Shown piece after piece: positions 19,528-28,956 of a stretch of 64,000 nt of DNA. The stretch is from NCBI GenBank assembly GCA_963826105.1, contig CAWGWA010000005.1, forward strand, positions 1-64,000, in the 5' to 3' direction. This DNA comes from WHTI01 sp963826105. GTDB lineage: Bacteria; Actinomycetota; CADDZG01; WHSQ01. Position 1 is the first letter of the stretch; each line of letters starts with the position of its first letter. The position numbers and the translations under genes were made by a program. The notes below the pieces were generated by a model, which was given only the letters and a program-made list of their open reading frames with translations, did no database searches and was not told the origin of the DNA.

Positions 19528-19599
19528 CTACGCCCGGCGGGCGAAATAGAGGATGCCGAGGATGAGGAATACGACCAGCAAGATCGTGACGATGTCCAT
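19528..19599 (-). CDS. Putative 23-residue single-helix membrane microprotein
   Basis: ATG 19599 to TAG 19528 encodes MDIVTILLVVFLILGILYF followed by ARRA. It is a single hydrophobic helix with an acidic N-terminus and a basic C-terminus, an orientation-defining pattern common in genuine bacterial microproteins. AAGGGTG lies a few bases upstream as a possible ribosome site, and the bidirectional terminator is 20 bases beyond the stop. The ORF is the only coding signal in the 370-base gap between the tRNA and the next gene. No function can be assigned, and chance occurrence is possible at this length. Confidence 0.45.
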   Translation of the reverse strand: MDIVTILLVVFLILGILYFARRA

Positions 19600-19733
19600 G
19601 ATTCACCCTTTCGGTCGCGGCTCGCCCACCGGTTCTGGGCTCGCTGGTGATTACCCGGCAAGGCGACCTCTCACACCGGCCCGAGAGCGCGAAGAACCCC
19701 CGGCGATGACGGGGGGGCCGTTCTCCCGGGCCG

Positions 19734-19739
19734 TAGGCT
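19734..19739 (+). promoter_or_regulatory. -10 box of a leaderless-type promoter
   Basis: TAGGCT followed by 6 bases and GTG 19746, with no Shine-Dalgarno sequence. This is the same arrangement as at folP, radA, otsB and gpgS. Confidence 0.45.
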
Positions 19740-19745
19740 TCAGGT

Positions 19746-21444
19746 GTGGATCGGGCCCGTCGATTTACCCCCTATGACATGGTCGAGATGGCGCGCCCTG
19801 GGGGCGTCGGCGGCCGCGGTTCTGCGATACTGGGCGGGGCCTGCAGCCCTGTGACTGAGGAGGGTTCGGCGCCTGACGAGCAACAGATAGCCGGTCCCTG
19901 CGACGCGCCCGAGCGCTGGGCGCAAGTGGCTCCCCTGGTCGAGGACCCGGCGGGCACCATCATCTCCCTGGCGGCGATCGCCGACGGGCCGGATCTGGCG
20001 ACCTCGGAGATGCTCTACGTCCGAGTCGGGATCACTCCGGGGACGACCGTCGACCGGCTCTTGATCGATACCGATGGTGACCGTCTGTCCGGGATGTGGA
20101 CCCTGCAGTCCCACCTCTCGGGCTCGGGCTGGAACTACTTGGTCGATCCGAAGGCGGGGCTGGCACGACATTCAGGGGTGCCGTCGCAGTGGGGTTACGA
20201 GCCGGTTGAGGCCGAAGGACTCGAGACCCTCGTGACCGACGATGCCTACCTCTTCTGCATCCCGGTCAGAGGTCTGGGTAAGCGAGCCCCTCAGAGCGTG
20301 GCGCTCGCCGCCGAGAACGAGGAGATGTCGCTGCCCGCACGCTTCCTCGAAGGGGTGAACTACCCGCCGGAGCCCGACGATGGTGCGCCGGATCCGACCA
20401 CGCTCCCGGGCAAACTCGGCTTCAACTACTCGGCCGCCCCCTGGATCGTGCGGGGTTGCAGAGCCTCGAAGGCGACCCAGAAGTCAATCGCTTGCGCGGC
20501 CTCGGTCTACGAGAATTTCGATCAGATCGTCCTGGATACAGACTTCACCACCCACTTCGCCGACGGCATGGGCCGCCTGGTGGCCGAGATCCGCGCCCGG
20601 CGGCCGGAGATCGAGGTCTGGGGCTACGTCTCTATCGTCGGCTCCACCAAGGGACCGGACGGGACCCGCACAACGGTCTTCTCGGTCGCCGACATCCTCG
20701 ATGAAGCCAAGCGCTTCCAAGACGCCGGGATGACGGGGATCTTCCTCGACGAGTACGACGTCTGCGATCCGAACTACGAGACCTGCCAGCTTGGCCCCGA
20801 CGGTCGGGGGATCGAGATCACCCGGCAGAAGCAGATCGAAGTCGTCGAGGGACTGCACAGCATGGGTCTGGCCGCGTTCGCCAACGGACATTCGGTGGTC
20901 GACGCGCTGGCCGAACTTGACGGCCTCCCGACGCCCCTCGGTACCGGCGATGGAGACCGACCGGCCGATCAGTACCTGCTCGAGAACCCAACCTTGGTCG
21001 GCGGACAGCTCATCGGCGGGACCGATCTGGTTGGGTCCATGGCACGTTTCGCTCAGGCGATCGAGCTCCACCGGCAAACCGGCGCCAGGCTCGCGGTCCT
21101 CGACTCGATGGCCGGAGAGATCTCCGACGATGCTCTTGCTCAGCCGCTCCCTGCATTCGTGTGGTGGCGTGCTGCCCAGGCCGGCGCCGCGGTGTTCGCG
21201 GCTCGGAAACGGGGGGCCCGAGTTGAACTTGGGGAACCTCGCCGTTCTCGACCCTCCTCCGGAGGCGGCCGGTGGCTACGGTTCGTTCTTCGGACCCGTC
21301 AGCGTTCTGGCCGGGGGGCGGATCATGGAGCGCACCGTGCTCGACTGCGATCGCGACGAGATCGGGATCCTCAGGGTCGCGATCGAGAGATCTGGACCGG
21401 TTGCCGGCTTCGCCCCCTCAACCCAGCCCGGAGTGGATTGCTGA
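19746..21444 (+). CDS. Secreted TIM-barrel protein, GH114/TM1410-like (paralogue A), frameshifted
   Basis: Not a well-known family. The N-terminal third (LLIDTDGDRLSGMWT ... GWNYLVDP) reads as a beta-sandwich. The C-terminal half has the strand motifs of a GH114/TM1410-type barrel: VWGYVSIVGS, GMTGIFLDEYDV and LAAFANGHS, where the Asp/Glu cluster in FLDEYD would be the catalytic candidate. It is closely similar along its length to the next gene. After AAVFA the frame turns Arg-rich. The matching end (LGNGGPELNLGNLAVLDPP) continues in the next frame to TGA 21442-21444, implying one extra base near 21200. The N-terminus is uncertain: AILGGACS could be a lipobox, and an out-of-frame ATG at 19774 encodes a signal-like peptide. 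Polysaccharide hydrolysis is inferred only. Confidence 0.65.
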
Positions 21445-21676
21445 GGGGTCCCCGCTCGGCATCGGCTCGTCACCGCCCCAACTGCCCCCTCATGACCGTT
21501 TCATCCCCCTAGGAACCCCCGTAGGGCGCATGCCAGAATATGGCAGCGGGTGGGGCCGCTCGCGGGGCGCGAGTGGTAGGGGCTAGGAAACGGGGCATCC
21601 GCGTAGTGAAAGTTCACTGCCGTATCCCCTCATTCCGCTCGAGGGTGACGGAGCTCGGCGGTTGGGGGTTCTCTAA
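21445..21676 (+). promoter_or_regulatory. Structured intergenic region between the two paralogues
   Basis: 232 bases with no coding signal. It holds several inverted repeats: TGCCA-GAATA-TGGCA near 21530, a longer stem CCGCTCGC/GCGAGTGG near 21557-21583, and AGTGAA-AG-TTCACT at 21605-21618, which could be an operator. It does not match any riboswitch consensus I know. Confidence 0.35.
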
Positions 21677-23425
21677 ATGACGGTGGCGCGTGCTCTTAGG
21701 CGCGCCGAGCGCGCGACCCGCTGGCGCAAGGAGATCCCCGGGCAGGCCCTCGTCCTCGCGTTCCTGATCGGGATCGTCGCGATTCCGGTCTCCGGCGCGT
21801 CGACCGGCGCCGCGGCCGGTAACGGCTGCGACCGAGACGTCGTATGGAAAGACGTCCCCGCCGGAGCCACGGGAGACGCCGGTATCAGTTCCCTCAAGGT
21901 CACTGCCTTGCCCGGCAACCTGCAGTCCGGGGGGACGTTGTTCGTGCGTGTCGACACGTCCGGTCCCAAGGTCGAGGTCTCGCGACTGATGATCGACACC
22001 GACGAGGACTGGACCACCGGGATGTGGACGGCCCAGTCCGATCTATCGGCCGCGGGATGGGATGTGCTGATCGATCCCTGGGCGAACCTCTACCAGCATT
22101 CCGGGAACTCGCGGGAGTGGAACTGGAAGCAACAAGGCGGAGCCGGTGTCGAGGTTGAACAGGTCGAGTCCGGCTTCCGATTCTGCATCCAGGTCGGTTC
22201 CCTGAAACTCGGATCCTCCAAGCAGGTGCGGGTAACGGCCGAGAACGAGGAAGTCTCTCTCCCGCTCAGGTTCCTGCCCGGCGTCGCCTATCCCAACGCG
22301 GACGTAGGTCCGGAGAAGGAAACGGTTGAGGCCCCCGGGAGGATGGTCTTCAACTACTCGGGCTCGCCCTGGATGATCCGTCACTGTGCCGCCAAGGCGA
22401 AGGGAAAGCGAGCCTGTGCGGCGCGCGTCTACGCGAAGTTCTCTCACGTGATCCTGGGAGCACGATTGGAGGAAGCCGATCGCGCCGGACATCATGAGAG
22501 CAGGCGCCTCGTCCGCAAGATCCGCGAGGCTTCTTCCTCTACCGAGATCTGGGGTTACATCTCGATCGTTGGATCGCCGAAGGACTCGAACGGCGTCCAT
22601 CCGGAGGTCTATTCGGTGGAGACCTACCTCGACCACGTATCGATGTGGAAGCAGATGGGTGTGACCGGGATCTTCATCGACGAGTACGACATCTGTGAAC
22701 CGGCGTTCGAGCATTGCCAGCGTGGGCCCCAAGGGGATGTCCGCATCACCCGTGCTCACCAGCGCGCTGTGGTGGACGGTATCCATGCTCGCGGTCTCGC
22801 GGCATTCGTGAATGGCAACTCTCCGCACGACGCCCTTGCTGCCTACGGTGACGAACCAACGCCGCTCGGTGATGGAGACGGAGTGCGTCCTGCCGACATG
22901 TACCTCCTCGAGAACGCGACGGTTCTCGACGGGAAGTACCACACCGGGATCGATTTCGAAGCCAATCTCTCGAAGTTCCTGAACGTCATCCGTCTCAAGC
23001 AGGAGACCGGTGCCCGCATCGGTGTCCTCGACAGCATGCCCGGCTACATCCCGGACACCGCGTCGGGTTGGGACGAGTACCGGCTCGGGTGGTGGAGAGC
23101 CGCACAGGCGAACGCCGATGGCTATGCATTCTTCGGCCCCGGAGGTCACTCGGGCAACGTCCCGGTGCTGGCTCCTCCGCTCGATGCGATCACCGGCTAC
23201 CGGGCAGAGTTCGAGGCGGCTGGGGTCGAAGCCTTCGACAACGGTTGGGAAACACGCCGGTACGTCGCCGACTGCACCGGAAACCGGGTGGGGTCGGTCA
23301 CCGTTCAGCGCCTCGCCAAGGATGGGACCGCGATCGGCGGTTTCTTCCAAACGGGGGTCCCAGACCCGTCCTGTTCGATCCGGGCCTCCGCTGCGATGCG
23401 GGCGTGCACTAGATTCGGACAGTGA
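21677..23425 (+). CDS. Secreted TIM-barrel protein, GH114/TM1410-like (paralogue B)
   Basis: 582 residues and intact. A basic N-terminus and one hydrophobic helix (about residues 24-45, ALVLAFLIGIVAIPVSG) form a signal peptide or anchor. The beta-sandwich-like domain follows (LMIDTDEDWTTGMWTAQSDL). The barrel comes next, with IWGYISIVGSPKD, MGVTGIFIDEYDICEP, GLAAFVNGNSP and IGVLDSMPGYI. Several cysteines are shared with paralogue A, which fits an exported protein. GH114 enzymes act on galactosamine-rich polysaccharides, so a role on a cell-surface or environmental glycan is plausible but unproven. Its TGA overlaps the GTG of the cyclase gene (GTGA). ATG 21677 has no strong ribosome site. Confidence 0.7.
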   Translation: MTVARALRRAERATRWRKEIPGQALVLAFLIGIVAIPVSGASTGAAAGNGCDRDVVWKDVPAGATGDAGISSLKVTALPGNLQSGGTLFVRVDTSGPKVEVSRLMIDTDEDWTTGMWTAQSDLSAAGWDVLIDPWANLYQHSGNSREWNWKQQGGAGVEVEQVESGFRFCIQVGSLKLGSSKQVRVTAENEEVSLPLRFLPGVAYPNADVGPEKETVEAPGRMVFNYSGSPWMIRHCAAKAKGKRACAARVYAKFSHVILGARLEEADRAGHHESRRLVRKIREASSSTEIWGYISIVGSPKDSNGVHPEVYSVETYLDHVSMWKQMGVTGIFIDEYDICEPAFEHCQRGPQGDVRITRAHQRAVVDGIHARGLAAFVNGNSPHDALAAYGDEPTPLGDGDGVRPADMYLLENATVLDGKYHTGIDFEANLSKFLNVIRLKQETGARIGVLDSMPGYIPDTASGWDEYRLGWWRAAQANADGYAFFGPGGHSGNVPVLAPPLDAITGYRAEFEAAGVEAFDNGWETRRYVADCTGNRVGSVTVQRLAKDGTAIGGFFQTGVPDPSCSIRASAAMRACTRFGQ

Positions 23426-25726
23426 AGACCTGTCGTTCCTGCGGTGAAGAGAACCTTCCGTGTGCCCGTTTCTGCCACGCGTGTCGGACTGCCTCTCGAC
23501 GACATCGATCAGGTCGTTCAGGACTCTCGCCGGACCGTGACGGTCGTGTTTTCCGATATCTCAGGCTCCACATCCCTGTCCCAGAGACTCGACCCCGAGG
23601 TCTTCAGACGGGTCATGTCGCGCTACTTCGAGGAGATGCGCGCGGTGCTGGAGCGACATGGCGGACGGGTCGAGAAGTTCATCGGCGACGCGGTGATGGC
23701 GGTGTTCGGCATCCCGACGATCCACGAGGACGACGCGCTCCGTGCGGTGCGTGCCGCGGTCGACATGCGCTCGGCACTCGACCGGCTGAACATCGAGCTG
23801 ATGGAAGGTGCCGGAGTAACGATGTCACTCCGAACCGGGGTCAACACCGGTGAGGTCGTGGCCGGAGACCCATCCGCCGGGACCCTCGTTACCGGGGACG
23901 CGGTCAACATCGCCGCCCGCCTCGAGAGCGCAGCGCGACCCGGCGAGATCCTGATCGGCAACGACACGCACCGCCTGGTGCGCGATGCGGTGCGCGCGGA
24001 ACCCCTTGAGCCCCTGACCTTGAAGGGCATCGGCCGGGAGGTCACCGCACACCGACTGCTCGAGGTCATCCCAGGCGCTGCGGGTGCTCTCCGGAGGATG
24101 GATGCACCCCTCGTCGGCCGCGACGACGAGCTGTCGGCGCTTCAGTCGGCCTTCGAGGCGTCGGTCCTCGGACGGAGTTGTCGATTGGTGACGATCCTTG
24201 GATCGGTCGGGGTGGGCAAGTCGCGACTCGGGTTGGAGTTTGCCCGGCGGGTCGAAGACGACGCTCTCGTGTTGCAAGGACGGTGTCTGTCCTACGGGGA
24301 AGGGCGCGCGATGTGGCCGGTCGCCGAGGTCGTCAAGCAGGCGATGGTCATCCGCGACGACGACACCGAGGAGCAGGCTCGAAACAAGATCCTGAGTTTC
24401 CTGGCGGGGGAGGACGATGCCGGCACGATCGCGCGCGAAGTTGCGGAGCTGATCGGATTGTCGGGCCTCCGTTCGGGGGCCGGTCCCGGCTACCGAGCCG
24501 TGATCGAACTCTTCAAGGCGCTCGCGCGACGGCGGCCGCTGGTCCTCGTCTTCGACGACATCCATTGGGCCGACAGCGCGTTCCTCGACCTGGTCCGGGA
24601 GATCTTCGAAGCTTCCGAGGACGCTCCGATCCTGCTCCTGTGCGTGGCGCGCTCCGAACTTCTCGATCACGTCCCGACCTGGGGTGAGCCCGAGGACGGC
24701 GCGTCGACCGTCACGCTGGCCCCGCTCGACGACGAAGAGTGCCGCCGCCTTCTTGGGTTCGTACTCGGACGCTCATCGGCGACCACAGAAGCTCAAGAAC
24801 GGATCATCACGGCCGCGGAAGGGAACCCACTGTTCCTCGAAGAGATGCTGGCGATGTTGATCGAAGAGGGCCTTCTCCAACGCTCGGACGGTCGCTACGT
24901 CCTGGAGCTCGATCCTTCGGTCATCAAGGTCCCTCCCTCGATCCAGGCCTTGCTGGCTGCTCGTCTAGATCGCCTCGGCGCGATCGATCGATCGATAGTT
25001 GAGGCAGCGACGATCGTCGGCGAGGTCTTCCGCGAGGACGAGGTCGCGTCGCTCTTACCAGCGGCGGTGAACGCCGGGCTGGGCGAACGACTGAACGCGC
25101 TGGTGGCTCGGGAGTTCATCCGTCCCGAAACGGCGGGCGTCGCGAAGAGCGGATCGTTCCGCTTCCATCACACGCTCGTAAGGGACGTCGCATACGAGGC
25201 GATCCCCAAGGGCCGTAGGGCCGAGCTCCATCTTTGTTTTGCAGACTGGCTCGAGTCCAGCGCCCGCGCCTGGTCCCGGTGGTTACAGGAGGCGCTGGCC
25301 TATCACCTCGAGACAGCATTCTGGTTACGTGCCGAGCTGGGCCCTGTCGATCAGAAGATCAGTAGCCTCGCCGAGCGCGCTGCCGATCAACTCGGCTCGG
25401 CCGGTCGCAAGGCGCATGCCGCGCACGACATGCCGGCCGCCGCGAACCTGATGCGTCGCGCGGTTTCGATCGCACCCGCGGATCACACCGGTCGCCTCGA
25501 GATGCTTCCTCTATTCGCCGAGGCGCTGGTCGAGATCGGCGAGTACGAAGAGGCGGGCACGGTAGTGACCGAAGCCATCGAAAGAGCTCGCGCTACCGGT
25601 CATCGGGGCGTCGAGTCCCACGCCCTGATCATCATGCTCAAGCTCCCCAAGCGTCAGGGCTTCACGGTGTCGCTCGGTTACGGCATCTCCGGCGGCGGCG
25701 AGGTCCGCAAGCCCGGCGTCGACTAG
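23422..25726 (+). CDS. Class III adenylate cyclase with AAA ATPase domain, frameshifted near the N-terminus
   Basis: GTG 23422 overlaps the preceding stop and encodes a zinc ribbon, CRSCGEENLPCARFCHAC, normal for this family. The cyclase frame starts after one extra base near 23485-23495. The catalytic domain is complete: first metal Asp in VFSDISGSTSL, Lys and second Asp in VEKFIGDAVMAVFG, and VTGDAVNIAARLE with the Asn/Arg pair. The Lys and Asp positions favour ATP, so it should make cAMP. An ATPase module follows (P loop GSVGVGKSRLG, Walker B LVLVFDDIHWAD) and the start of helical repeats. The protein ends abruptly at about 760 residues with an unrelated tail (QGFTVSLGYGISGGG), whereas relatives usually carry a longer TPR region. 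Confidence 0.85.
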
Positions 25727-25751
25727 GCCCTCGGCATTTTCGCGTCGAGAT

Positions 25752-26015
25752 TCAGCCCGGAGGCGCTTGGGGCGGCTTCACGTAATCGCGCGCCGCCTGC
25801 CGAGCGGCTCCGGTGACCGCCCCGATCAGACCGATCCACATAGCCTTCTTCGCGATCGGCGCCGGATCGTCCGCCTGCGGCGGTTCCTCCCTCGTCGCCA
25901 GCCGCCAGCCGGTGGTCACGACGTAGGTCGCGAGCTTGACCGCGAGGACCCCGGCCAGCGTCGCCAGGATCGTCTTCAGGAACGTCGACTTCCCCTGCTC
26001 CTTCTCCTCACTCAC
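25752..26015 (-). CDS. Small membrane protein, DUF4235-like
   Basis: 87 residues from GTG 26015. Two hydrophobic helices (FLKTILATLAGVLAVKLATYV and KKAMWIGLIGAVTGAARQAA) flank a short acidic/proline linker, the pattern of DUF4235 proteins common in actinobacteria. The function is unknown. An AGAGGA lies about 7 bases upstream. It starts 11 bases after the PhoU-TrkA_C gene and so is the last gene of the MgtE operon. An upstream in-frame extension is Arg-rich and probably not coding. The family assignment is by pattern only. Confidence 0.6.
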   Translation of the reverse strand: MSEEKEQGKSTFLKTILATLAGVLAVKLATYVVTTGWRLATREEPPQADDPAPIAKKAMWIGLIGAVTGAARQAARDYVKPPQAPPG

Positions 26016-26026
26016 TGTTGGTCCTC

Positions 26027-27247
26027 TCACTCGTCCTCGTCTTCTCGTTGAACTCCCAGCATCTCGTCTAGTTCTTCCCCACCATCGACCGGTCCTAGCG
26101 CGATGACTCGATCCCCGCCGGCCAGCACGAAGGTGGGCTTGGGACGATAGGTCCATCGTCGGCCGCGCTGCACTGCCAGCACGAACATGCCGGTCTCGGT
26201 CTCGATCTGCAGTTCTTTGATCGACTTCCCGTCCGCGGGCGAGCCCGCTTGCATATCGCCTTCGTATCCGACTTCGTCACTCTCGATCAGCGCCGCGGCG
26301 ATGACCGGATGCAGTTCCTCGCCCGCTTCGACCAGACGCGTCATCTCTCGAGCCGAATCGAAGATCGTCTCCGATGCGCTGGCGAGACGCAGCAACCCCC
26401 GGAGATCGTCTGGGTTACGTGCCTCCTGAGCACTTCGTAGGACCCAGGATTCGAGTTCGTCGTGGACGAAGTCGGAGCGAGCTTCGAGCGAAGTGACCTC
26501 TGCCGCCAGCGACCGGTCGTTGAACAACAGCGCCGAGTAGGCAAGGCCGACGGCAACCTCGGCCGAATTCTTCATCTCGACCAGCAGGTCCACCGCCCGA
26601 TCCAGGTCGGACAGCACGATCTCGGGACCCTCCGGAGGCTCGGGCAACGGGGGAGCCCCCATCAGCTTGCGGGCGAGGTCGACGCCGTCCTCAGGCCCCT
26701 TCAGAAGAAGGACGTCGCCTTCCGAGATGACGAAGTTCGGCCCCGGATCGAGATCCCAATCGCCCTCAGTGCGCGTCGCGATGACCCACATGCCGATCTC
26801 CACGGGCATCGACAGCTCGGCGAGGGTCTGGCCGATCGCGGGCGCCCCCGACCGAACCTTGACGCGCGACACGATCTCGTCTGCGTGTTTCAGATCCATA
26901 CGTAGGTCGTCGACGATCCCTAGGCCGGAATAGACGACGTGTGCGATGTCCTCGGCGGCGTCGGCGATCTTCTCGACGGCCGAGGCGATCGACAGCACGC
27001 CGGCCATGTGCTCGGCATCCTCGGGACTCCGTGCGGCGAGGATCGACAGCTTCCTCAGGGAATGGATGTGGTCGGACATGCGCTCTTCGAGACGCCGTAC
27101 CTCACGGGCGAGGTCTTCGTCGCCGTAGAAGACCGAGGCGTACGCCAGATCCACCATGAGCTCCGAGACGTCTTTGATCTCCGCCAGGAGCCCTTTTACG
27201 GTGCGTGGAGCGTCTTCCGACCGACTATGCGGACCTTCTCCGTTCAC
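26027..27247 (-). CDS. Tandem PhoU-TrkA_C protein, probable regulator of the MgtE transporter
   Basis: About 406 residues made of the same two-domain unit twice: a PhoU-like helical bundle (VSELMVDLAYASVFYGDEDL; then AVGLAYSALLFNDRSLAAEV) each followed by an RCK_C/TrkA_C domain (IGMWVIATR ... ISEGDVLLLKGPED; TGMFVLAVQRG ... LAGGDRVIALGPVD). TrkA_C domains bind small ligands (c-di-AMP or others in known cases) and PhoU bundles contact transporters. It directly follows mgtE, so a gating role for that Mg2+/cation transporter is likely. GTG 27247 is chosen because AGGGGGA lies about 10 bases upstream; a TTG at 27268 is also in frame. Archaeal genomes carry similar pairs. Confidence 0.75.
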   Translation of the reverse strand: MNGEGPHSRSEDAPRTVKGLLAEIKDVSELMVDLAYASVFYGDEDLAREVRRLEERMSDHIHSLRKLSILAARSPEDAEHMAGVLSIASAVEKIADAAEDIAHVVYSGLGIVDDLRMDLKHADEIVSRVKVRSGAPAIGQTLAELSMPVEIGMWVIATRTEGDWDLDPGPNFVISEGDVLLLKGPEDGVDLARKLMGAPPLPEPPEGPEIVLSDLDRAVDLLVEMKNSAEVAVGLAYSALLFNDRSLAAEVTSLEARSDFVHDELESWVLRSAQEARNPDDLRGLLRLASASETIFDSAREMTRLVEAGEELHPVIAAALIESDEVGYEGDMQAGSPADGKSIKELQIETETGMFVLAVQRGRRWTYRPKPTFVLAGGDRVIALGPVDGGEELDEMLGVQREDEDE

Positions 27248-27271
27248 CTTCTGCTTCCCCCTTTTCAACTC

Positions 27272-28616
27272 TTACGCTACTCCGAACAGGACGAGGGCCA
27301 CCACGAGGCAGATGACCCCGAGGAGGTCCATCCCGCTCGAAACGAGCGGGATCGTGTGGTTGTCGGGATCGAGTCCCAACCGGTACGTGACGATCGCGGC
27401 GTAGTAGCCGATCGCGCCGGCGACGACGGTCGCGAGGAGGCCCCCGACCATCACGACGCCGATGAACCTGAACGCGCCTGGGTATTCGGCACCGATCAGT
27501 TGAGCGGCTATGAGTGTCGTTACCGCGGTGATGCTGTAGACCAGGATCCCGAGGACGAAGGCGATCGTTCCGTCGAGCAGTGCGGCCGCATCCGGCTTCG
27601 CCGTCGGAGTCATGGCGCCCAGATGGAGTTTGGACCCGAGTCGCGCGGAGAGGATCGAGCCGAGCGCGCCGGTGTTCTCCAAGAAACCCGGGATGATCAT
27701 CAGGAACGCGGGGAACGGACCGAACACATCTTCGAAGCGTGGTTCCACGACGGTTCCCGCAAGGATGTCGAGGACGATCGCGATGCACAGGACCGGGAAA
27801 CTCTCCTTGACGATCCGGCGTACCGCAGGCAGCGAACTCCGCCACCCGACGACCAGCGACAGCACCGCGGCTCCCACCGCAACCATTCCGATGACGGGGG
27901 TCACGATGTTGATCCCCACAAGATAGGACGCGATCAGTAGACAGGGGAGGGTGACAACGTCTCCGACGGTCGTGATGAGGATCGCGCCCACTGAATCGAG
28001 ATCCCACCCTCTGCGATATGACGTGATCGACAGATAGATGGTGAAGGCGAGCACGAACGTGGACGACAACAGCCCGCCGACCAGGGCGACAGAGATGAAG
28101 TCCCATGTCGAAACCGTGTCGATCCCGAGGAGGCCGGCGATCGAGCGCGGCAAGTACTCCCATCGTCACCGCGGTTGCGACCGTCAACAGCATCGCCGAA
28201 TAGATGTTCTGGAAGAGAGGTCCGTTCCGGTCTCGGGAGACCTCGAAGAGACCCGTGTGGATCGAGGTTCCGAGCCGGGCAGCCAAGGCGCCGAAGATGT
28301 TCCCTCGCATGCCGATGGAGACCGGGATCAGCACGAACAGCCCTCGGACCTCCCCCAGCCTCTGGTCCATGAAGGCGAGGGTCAGTCCGGCCACGAGCGA
28401 GGTGATCGCGGAGATGATCACCGCGATGCCCGCCTGCTTCACGGTCGCGCGCTCCGAGCCCCAGTAATCCCTCACCTGCCGGGCGGGGTCGGCCACCCTC
28501 CTGGCGGTCCCCCGAAGCGCCCTGGCGGGGCCCAGTAGGCCCCGCACCAGCAACCCAAGCAGCCTGAGGGGGACCTCGAGGGAAGAACGGCGTGGTTTCT
28601 CGGGTTGATTACTCAA
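27272..28616 (-). CDS. mgtE: MgtE/SLC41-type divalent cation transporter, frameshifted
   Basis: Two MgtE membrane domains are visible. The first has VAGLTLAFMDQRLGEVRGLF and PVSIGMRGNIFGALAARLGT. The second has MIIPGFLENTGALGSILSARLGSKLHLG. Each ends in a small Gly-rich helix set. There are no CBS or MgtE_N cytoplasmic domains, as in SLC41-like forms. The first frame breaks after TMGVL near 28150 and the protein resumes one frame over (PRSIAGLLGIDTVSTWDF), consistent with one extra base. The start is uncertain: TTG 28616 (LSNQPEKPRR) or TTG 28631. The PhoU-TrkA_C gene follows almost directly. Confidence 0.8.
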
Positions 28617-28706
28617 ATCAGGGAACCCCAAACCGCTTGAGGGCGTCTGTACGAATAGTTACCAAGAGCAGCACGGGTGGAAAGAAGTAGCAGGAGAGGA
28701 GTACCG

Positions 28707-28913
28707 ATGGGATCTGAAAAGCAAGCGATCCGGGGCCAGCGGCCTCTCGCGCTCCCTCGGGCCTCACAGAAGTACCCCGAGGGAAGGGTTTGCGATCACC
28801 CGGGATGCGAGACGAAGCTCTCGACCTACAACCGCCGTGACCGATGCTGGGCACATGCCGAGATGAAGGTTCCCCGGTTGCGCGGGAGGAAGCCCGCGGC
28901 CGGATCGGCCTGA
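28707..28913 (+). CDS. Small zinc-finger-like protein
   Basis: 68 residues from ATG 28707, which has AGGAG about 7 bases upstream. The C-terminal half holds VCDHPGCETKLSTYNRRDRC followed by WAHAEM, giving a Cys-x4-Cys ... Cys-x2-His set likely to bind zinc. Short proteins with the PGCxTxLSxYN core recur in actinobacterial genomes, to my knowledge without an assigned function. It stands alone between the mgtE operon and an exported-protein gene. Confidence 0.65.
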   Translation: MGSEKQAIRGQRPLALPRASQKYPEGRVCDHPGCETKLSTYNRRDRCWAHAEMKVPRLRGRKPAAGSA

Positions 28914-28956
28914 TCGAAGAGTCGTAGTCCCCGCAAGAGGTTGCCGCGTCGCGATA

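Noticed and set aside
21600..21660. Possible c-di-AMP or c-di-GMP riboswitch before paralogue B
   Set aside because: Conserved cores of the ydaO and GEMM classes could not be found; only simple hairpins are present.
22043..23350. A 435-codon frame antisense to GH114-like B
   Set aside because: Composition is typical of antisense high-GC shadow, and the plus-strand protein has clear paralogy.
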